From the NCBI GenBank assembly GCA_021795795.1, contig JAJYPA010000238.1, positions 1 to 11,317 of the forward strand: a stretch of 11,317 bases of DNA, in the 5' to 3' direction. Numbering within the stretch: the stretch's first letter is position 1; each line of letters opens with the position of its first letter. The translations under genes were made by a program, and so were the position numbers. This document shows, in pieces, positions 6,814 through 11,317 of the stretch. This DNA is from Pseudomonadota bacterium (GTDB lineage Bacteria > Pseudomonadota > Gammaproteobacteria > Halothiobacillales > Halothiobacillaceae). Below the pieces are notes generated by a model. That model did not search any database, had not been told where the DNA came from, and saw only the letters and a list, made by a program, of their open reading frames with translations.

Positions 6814-6951
6814 CTTGACGGACACGGCCCTATGCCAACCGTTGCATCGGGAGCACCTTTTACCCATTGTCAGTGTAAGGCTGGCTTTCGATCGACAAAA
6901 CGGCCATAATTTGCTAGCCTCTGTCTCATTTTGGTATGAGAGGGGCACTCC
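6814..6951 (+). promoter_or_regulatory. Upstream region of the dcm-MORC-2-vsr operon
   Basis: Native remainder of the divergent control region, non-coding and less GC-rich than the IS DNA. CATAAT at 6905-6910 is the best -10 candidate; CTGGCT 18 bases upstream is a poor -35. AGAGGGG before ATG 6952 is the ribosome-binding site. Before the two insertions this stretch would have continued through 5520-5532 and 4143-4195 to MORC-1, about 204 bp in all. Confidence 0.4.
6924..6941. repeat. Inverted repeat in the dcm leader
   Basis: TCTCAT (6924-6929) and ATGAGA (6936-6941) surround TTTGGT. The right arm runs into the ribosome-binding site of the methylase gene, so protein binding or folding here could limit its translation. 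Confidence 0.45.
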
Positions 6952-8109
6952 ATGTCGTCAAATTCGGCTTCGCTGATCGACTTGTTTTGCGGCTGCGGGG
7001 GGTTCTCTCTTGGAGCGGAGTTGGCGGGCTTTCATTCCCTTGCTGCGGTGGACATTGATCCCATGCTGCAATCCGGCTTCAAGAAAAATTTCCCCCGCAC
7101 GAAAGCCATTCAAGGGGATGTCGGTCAAATCTCCAGATCTGATTGGCGCCAGATTATTGGCGATGTGCGTCCTGACGGGATCATCGGCGGCCCTCCTTGT
7201 CAGGGATTCAGTCGGATCGGCAAGCGCTCGAAAGACGATCCAAGAAATACCCTGATTCATCATTTCTACCGCCACGTTGAAGAACTCCAGCCAAAGTTCT
7301 TCCTCATGGAAAACGTAGAGGGATTGCTCGATGAGGGCAGCCGCGATGTACTCATGTCGGCGATCGAGCGGGTAACTGGGCGCTACAACATCCTCGGCCC
7401 TCTTGTGGTGAATGCAGCAGACTTCGGAGCTGCAACGAGCCGGCGCCGGGTGATCGTGGTTGGGTACAACCCAAATGACTGCGATCCGCTTACTGTTGAG
7501 CAACTGTTGCCAACCATAGGAAAGTATGCAACCGTCGCAGATGCAATTGCCGATCTGCCAGTGCCAATCGAGGTGTCCGATGACTCGGAAGATTTCGGCT
7601 GGGCGCGGTATCCGAACATCTCCTCGGGAAATCTTTCTTCATACGCAAGAGCATTGCGCAGCGCCCCTCCAGAGGGACTCGGGTGGGCGGAAGCCATCCA
7701 ATGGCACGAGAAGAAATTTGTTTCCGGCTTGTTCGAAACACGCCATACGGCTGCCGTTGCCAAACGCTACAGCAAGATAGAAAACGGAAAAAGAGATCCC
7801 ATCAGCAGATCGCAACGACTGGAATGGAACGGTCAGTGCCCAACGTTGCGTGCGGGGACTGGCGCAGAAAAGGGATCATTTCAAGCCGTTCGCCCGCTTC
7901 ATCCGTGCGAGGCACGGGTCATTACTGTTCGGGAGGCTGCACGCATGCAGGCATTCCCCGATTGGTTCGTATTTCACCCGACGAAGTGGCATAGTTTCCG
8001 AATGATCGGCAACAGCGTTTCCCCTTCAGTTTCATACGGACTGCTCTCCAAATTGTTGCGCGCAGTCGACTCCGGTCTCGGAAGAGCCTACGAAAGGCGA
8101 GCGGCTTAG
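6952..8109 (+). CDS. DNA (cytosine-5)-methyltransferase
   Basis: A 385-residue C5 methylase that transfers a methyl group from SAM to cytosine in a specific DNA site. All main motifs are present in order: motif I L11-F-C-G-C-G-G17, motif IV G80-P-P-C83-Q-G-F-S with catalytic Cys83, motif VI M119-E-N-V122, motif VIII SRRRVIVV, motif IX VITVREAARMQAFP and motif X MIGNSVSP. The variable region between VIII and IX, including a WAEAIQWHEKKF segment, should set specificity, which I cannot predict. Nothing is missing, so activity is likely. AGAGGGG precedes ATG 6952. It is the first gene of a tight three-gene operon: 21 bp to the MORC-2 ATPase, then Vsr. The pairing with Vsr fits repair of T:G mismatches from deaminated 5-methylcytosine. 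Confidence 0.93.
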   Translation: MSSNSASLIDLFCGCGGFSLGAELAGFHSLAAVDIDPMLQSGFKKNFPRTKAIQGDVGQISRSDWRQIIGDVRPDGIIGGPPCQGFSRIGKRSKDDPRNTLIHHFYRHVEELQPKFFLMENVEGLLDEGSRDVLMSAIERVTGRYNILGPLVVNAADFGAATSRRRVIVVGYNPNDCDPLTVEQLLPTIGKYATVADAIADLPVPIEVSDDSEDFGWARYPNISSGNLSSYARALRSAPPEGLGWAEAIQWHEKKFVSGLFETRHTAAVAKRYSKIENGKRDPISRSQRLEWNGQCPTLRAGTGAEKGSFQAVRPLHPCEARVITVREAARMQAFPDWFVFHPTKWHSFRMIGNSVSPSVSYGLLSKLLRAVDSGLGRAYERRAA

Positions 8110-8130
8110 TTTTCAACTGGAGGTAGAGAC

Positions 8131-9858
8131 ATGGTGATCGCAAAGAAGTCGGGCAACAAAAGCAAAGGAAAGCCATTCTCCGTAGACACCATGCCGACCA
8201 AACAAATGGTCGTCAGCAGTCTGACACGAGACATCACCGTTGAAGCCAGCATCTTCGATCTAATCGACAACGCAATTGATGCAGCCCGGGACACCATCTT
8301 CGCAAAGGCTGACGAGTCCCCCGGGGACGGCCTGCCCAGCTCGTACCGGGGCTTCAAGATCACGCTTAACTTCAGCAGCGATGGCTTCTCCATCGTAGAC
8401 AACTGCGGCGGCATTGATGTTGCCCGATTGCAGAAGATGGTTCTCAAATTCGGCCAACAATCCTCGCATCCCATGGGCATTGGGATTTTCGGCCTCGGCT
8501 TGAATCGAGCGTTGTTCAAATTGGGGCACGTCAGCCACATCCGAACGGACACCGGCTCTCAACGCTCCGAATTGGTCTTGAACGTCGATGAGTACCTGAA
8601 GTCAAGCGGCTGGGACCTGCCGGCTGAGGAGTTCAAGTCGAGCGGCGAGGTTGGGACCACAATCGAAATCACGCATTTGGTTGAAGATATTTCAAAGATC
8701 TTCTCCGACAGTGATTGGGTGGAGAAGTATCGAGCCGACATTGACCGCCGATATGCACGCTTCATCCGCAAAGGATTGACCATTAAGGTGAATTCGAAAG
8801 CGGTCCAGGACGGAGAAGTGCACATTCGCTCGGATGGGCCGTTCCCGGAAGAATACAAGTTCTACAAGATTGACGGTGTAGCCATCCATCTACGGTTCGG
8901 TCAACACACTGACCATAGGTTTACGGCTGAACCGGATTACGACAAAGACACGAACAGGCCGTTGACTCAACAATTCGGTTGGACTGTCATTTGCAATGAT
9001 CGCGCAATCGTTGTTTCCGACCAAACATGGAAGACGGGTTGGGATACAAAGTTTCACACGGAGTTCTACGGCTTCGTCGGAGTTGTGAGCTTCGAATCCG
9101 AGTCGCCCTCCAGGCTTCCTTGGGATACGACCAAATTCGACATCGACATGAACAACCGCGCCTATCAAGCGGCGCTGGTTGACATGCGAAAGTTTGCAGA
9201 GAAGTGGCGGAGTTACACCAAGCGAGCAAAGAACGCTCAGCGCGATGGGGAGACGCTTCTGCCGCTGCCAGGTGGCAAATCGACTTCCAACTCCAACCCG
9301 GGCGCGGCGAAGAAGAGTGCGGCTCAGAGAAAATCATCCGAGAAGGCAACGAAGAAGATTCCAACCCGAAAGGTGGATCACAATCAGTTCAGTACGGTCT
9401 TGCCGGAAGATATCGATGAACAGCTGTGCTTCGATAAGCATTTAGCGCTAGTTCATGAGGCAAAGAATCTGGATCTGAACTTGTTCACCTATTCTGGTTT
9501 GGCGTTGATTCGATGTTTGTTCGAGGCGACCGTAAGCACTTATCTCGGGAGGCATGGACGTCTTGATGAGCTCAAGGAGTTTGCGATTTCCGAACGGAAG
9601 AAGAACAGAGAAAGAATTCCAGACGAGAAAAATTTGTCTCCCAATATGGAGGAGATAATTGGATTCCTCGAAAACAATCCCGATATCTGGGGCGCAGTGA
9701 AGCAGAACCACATCCGCCATAGCCTCCGCAGAATGAGCGCGCAAAAGAAACAAATGAACAGCGCACTTCACAATCCTTGGCAACCGATCAACAAAGCGGA
9801 AGCATTTGCGATTCGAGATGAAATATTACCAGTCCTTCGGCATTTGATAGAAACCTAG
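8131..9858 (+). CDS. MORC/MutL-like GHKL ATPase, copy 2 (MORC-2), with extra C-terminal domain
   Basis: A 575-residue paralogue of MORC-1. The N-box is D43-L-I-D46-N47-A-I-D50, the G1 box is D90-N-C-G-G94 and the G2 box is G118-I-F-G-L-G-L-N125, where Asn replaces the usual Lys. The S5-like segment ends with L329-P-W-D-T-T-K335. Unlike MORC-1 it continues through a Lys/Ser/Ala-rich, probably disordered linker (about 382-415) into a helical domain (about 430-575). That domain contains GLALIRCLFEATVSTYL and ends QMNSALHNPWQPINKAEAF, a pattern seen in HEPN-like or helical C-terminal modules of several defence proteins; I cannot assign it. CTGGAGGT precedes ATG 8131. It sits between the methylase and Vsr, so a role in modification-dependent DNA sensing or clamping is likely but unproven. 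Confidence 0.82.
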   Translation: MVIAKKSGNKSKGKPFSVDTMPTKQMVVSSLTRDITVEASIFDLIDNAIDAARDTIFAKADESPGDGLPSSYRGFKITLNFSSDGFSIVDNCGGIDVARLQKMVLKFGQQSSHPMGIGIFGLGLNRALFKLGHVSHIRTDTGSQRSELVLNVDEYLKSSGWDLPAEEFKSSGEVGTTIEITHLVEDISKIFSDSDWVEKYRADIDRRYARFIRKGLTIKVNSKAVQDGEVHIRSDGPFPEEYKFYKIDGVAIHLRFGQHTDHRFTAEPDYDKDTNRPLTQQFGWTVICNDRAIVVSDQTWKTGWDTKFHTEFYGFVGVVSFESESPSRLPWDTTKFDIDMNNRAYQAALVDMRKFAEKWRSYTKRAKNAQRDGETLLPLPGGKSTSNSNPGAAKKSAAQRKSSEKATKKIPTRKVDHNQFSTVLPEDIDEQLCFDKHLALVHEAKNLDLNLFTYSGLALIRCLFEATVSTYLGRHGRLDELKEFAISERKKNRERIPDEKNLSPNMEEIIGFLENNPDIWGAVKQNHIRHSLRRMSAQKKQMNSALHNPWQPINKAEAFAIRDEILPVLRHLIET

Positions 9859-9883
9859 AGACACCAACTTCTTAAGGCCAGCG

Positions 9884-10312
9884 ATGGTTGATCATGTGTC
9901 GTCCGAGCGGCGAACAGAGATCATGCGATCAATACGATCGCAGGATACACAGCCAGAACTTTTGGTTCGAAGAGCAGCACATCGTCTTGGGTTGCGCTTT
10001 CGCCTACACGCCAAGGATCTTCCAGGCACACCAGATCTGGTATTTAAGAAATGGGCAACGGTGCTCTTTGTGAATGGTTGCTACTGGCATCGCCATCCAC
10101 ACTGCAAAAGGGCATCGGTTCCGAAGACAAATACCGAGTTTTGGCAAAATAAATTCAATGTCAATGTCCGAAGAGACAAGAAAAATTATCGATTGCTCAA
10201 AGCAGATGGTTGGCGCGTCCTTGTTTTTTGGCAATGCCAAGTTCGAACCGAGGAAGAGGCAACTGATATCCTCAAGAGGAAATTTTCTCAGAATCTGAAG
10301 CCTGAAAAATAA
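9884..10312 (+). CDS. vsr: Vsr-type very short patch repair endonuclease
   Basis: A 142-residue endonuclease, typical length. The family nicks DNA 5' of the T in T:G mismatches at methylase sites. Visible features: S-x-x-R-x-x-x-M-R-S-I at the start, E25, LPGTPD with catalytic D51, GC66-Y-W-H69-R-H71 for metal and zinc binding, FWQNKFNVNVRRD with D98, and FWQC118. The commonly seen W-E-C is W-Q-C here (Q117), a conservative change. It lies 25 bp after MORC-2 and is the last gene of the operon. Besides repair, it is the only complete nuclease in the island, so it might be the effector of the system (inference). The region from here on is visibly more A/T-rich. Confidence 0.92.
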   Translation: MVDHVSSERRTEIMRSIRSQDTQPELLVRRAAHRLGLRFRLHAKDLPGTPDLVFKKWATVLFVNGCYWHRHPHCKRASVPKTNTEFWQNKFNVNVRRDKKNYRLLKADGWRVLVFWQCQVRTEEEATDILKRKFSQNLKPEK

Positions 10313-10442
10313 TAATAATTAATCGCTTCATATAATATGATAACAACACACAATATCAGCCTCGAAATTCGCAGAATCCACCGTTAACGGCTGATTGCTC
10401 ATCATATCATGATTTTTATAGGCGACACCGAGGTGTGCGAAA
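10313..10442. other. AT-rich intergenic region between vsr and tniQ
   Basis: Convergent gene ends with no coding sequence. It holds an ATCAGCC/GGCTGAT inverted repeat (10355-10361, 10389-10395) enclosing most of the palindrome CCGTTAACGG (10381-10390). A weak 5-bp hairpin, ATCAT-ATC-ATGAT (10401-10413), is followed by TTTTAT and could end vsr transcription. ACACC-GA-GGTGT lies at 10425-10436. Read on the minus strand from 10427, the sequence starts TGTCGCC with AT-rich repeats, resembling a Tn7-like element tip; this is weak. Confidence 0.4.
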
Positions 10443-11317
10443 CTATTTGCTCGCAAAAATATGGCCGACCTCACACCTGCGCTGCACACTGGTCGCAACG
10501 AAATCCGAATACCAGCGTGGTGCCAACTCGAAGTCGCGCAGGAGATGGTTGTACAAAATTCCGCCACGACGAACTGCATCCCCAAGCCGTGTCTTCGGCT
10601 CGTTGAGCAGCCATGCTCCCCACTGCAATAGCACATGCCGAACGCCCACCGGCAAGGATTCGAACGCAGTCCGCCTCGTGATTGCGGTGACTGGGTCGAC
10701 GACCCCAAAGATTTCCGCCAAGTAAGCACGCAGTTGCACATGACGCCGTCGGGAAAGCATCAGCATCACAAGATGCCGCAGCACAGCCAATTCATCCACA
10801 TCGATTTGCCCACACCGCCCATTGGAAAATTCATCCAGCGTCTTGATGATGTGCCAGAACTTGGCAAACGCCTCCAGCTCATAGACCGGTGGATCGACCC
10901 GCGGCGCCGTCGCAAGATCAAACGTGCATCGGTAACACACAGCCAGTGCATCACCCTGCACGTCATTGGCACCGCGCCCCATGTCCATGCGAAAGAACGA
11001 CACCGGTGCCGCGCAATGCGGACATCGGTCCAGCAGCATGCAACGGTGCCTCACGCACATCGTCTTGATCGCCAGCCGCCACGTCTTCCGGTAGTAAGGA
11101 GCGCCGCCTTCTGCGAGGCACGCGGGGCAGAACTGCTGGCCGAAGCCCGCCCGCGTGCGGTGGTAAATCATGAGCGACTGGATCCAGGGAAGATGCCCCG
11201 AAGTTCGAGGCCTCTGAAAGAGCACTCCTTCATAAATCTTCAGGGTCGTGGCGTAGGCCACGGCGACCGGCGTGCCCGTGTGCATGGCGAGCGTCTCAAC
11301 CAGCCAAGGGGGAGCGA
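10443..11317 (-). CDS. tniQ: TniQ/TnsD-family transposition target-selection protein (N-terminus beyond window)
   Basis: The frame is open to the right edge. The ATG at 11285 is probably internal, because APPWLVETLA encoded upstream of it resembles the start region of TniQ proteins (S-W-L-x-R-L-A). At least 291 residues are visible. Counting from that Met, zinc ligands come in TniQ order: C53-x2-C56, C77-x2-H80, C88-x2-C91 and C117-x2-C120, with HRCMLLDRCPHC as the signature. TniQ/TnsD proteins choose the insertion site for Tn7-, Tn5053- and CRISPR-associated transposons, recruiting the AAA+ regulator and the DDE transposase. Those partners would lie to the right, outside the window. The direction suits a last gene of a leftward operon followed by cargo, which would make the MORC locus cargo (inference). 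Confidence 0.82.
   Translation of the reverse strand, partial: APPWLVETLAMHTGTPVAVAYATTLKIYEGVLFQRPRTSGHLPWIQSLMIYHRTRAGFGQQFCPACLAEGGAPYYRKTWRLAIKTMCVRHRCMLLDRCPHCAAPVSFFRMDMGRGANDVQGDALAVCYRCTFDLATAPRVDPPVYELEAFAKFWHIIKTLDEFSNGRCGQIDVDELAVLRHLVMLMLSRRRHVQLRAYLAEIFGVVDPVTAITRRTAFESLPVGVRHVLLQWGAWLLNEPKTRLGDAVRRGGILYNHLLRDFELAPRWYSDFVATSVQRRCEVGHIFASK

Noticed and set aside
1566..10427. One element with tips TGTC (1566) and GACA (10427)
   Set aside because: Beyond TGTC the two ends do not match, and the flanking pentamers (TCGCT and CCGAG) are not duplicates.
1..11317. CRISPR array or long tandem repeats
   Set aside because: No regularly spaced direct repeats of suitable length seen; repeats found are IS ends, target duplications and short dyads.

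Overview
The window comes from a high-GC proteobacterium. The chromosomal-looking genes at the left edge are strongly G/C-biased at third codon positions, and the two IS elements are of types common in Beta- and Gammaproteobacteria. Xanthomonadaceae or a relative is my guess, not a demonstrated assignment.

Layout: (1) 17-1687 is high-GC flanking DNA. It holds an intact calcineurin-like metallophosphoesterase and a membrane-anchored Mrr-type nuclease whose catalytic domain loses family similarity near base 1543. (2) 1566-1704 is a short non-coding stretch with three hairpins, probably the left junction of an accessory island. (3) 1738-4142, minus strand, is a two-gene operon: a MORC/MutL-like GHKL ATPase (MORC-1) and a Rossmann-fold methyltransferase-like protein overlapping it by ATGA. 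(4) 4196-5512 is an IS21-family element with most of istA deleted, flanked by the 7-bp repeat GCAACAG. (5) 5533-6810 is an IS3-family element with a frameshifted orfB, flanked by the 3-bp repeat AGC. (6) 6952-10312, plus strand, is an operon of a DNA C5-cytosine methyltransferase, a second MORC-like ATPase (MORC-2) and a Vsr-type endonuclease. (7) 10443 to the right edge, minus strand, is a TniQ-family gene that runs out of the window.

Main biological reading: removing the two insertion sequences and one copy of each target duplication leaves two operons diverging from about 204 bp of shared intergenic DNA, each with one of two clearly related MORC-like ATPases. GHKL ATPases of this MutL/MORC class are known from comparative genomics of restriction-modification loci. 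Here one module is a 5mC methylase/ATPase/Vsr set and the other is an ATPase/methyltransferase-like pair with no visible nuclease. I infer a composite DNA-modification and defence locus in which the divergent halves act together or duplicate one another. Both IS elements sit 10 bp apart in the divergent control region and may have changed expression of the MORC-1 half. The damaged mrr on one side and tniQ on the other suggest the locus travels as cargo of a mobile element, but no transposase or integrase for it lies in the window.
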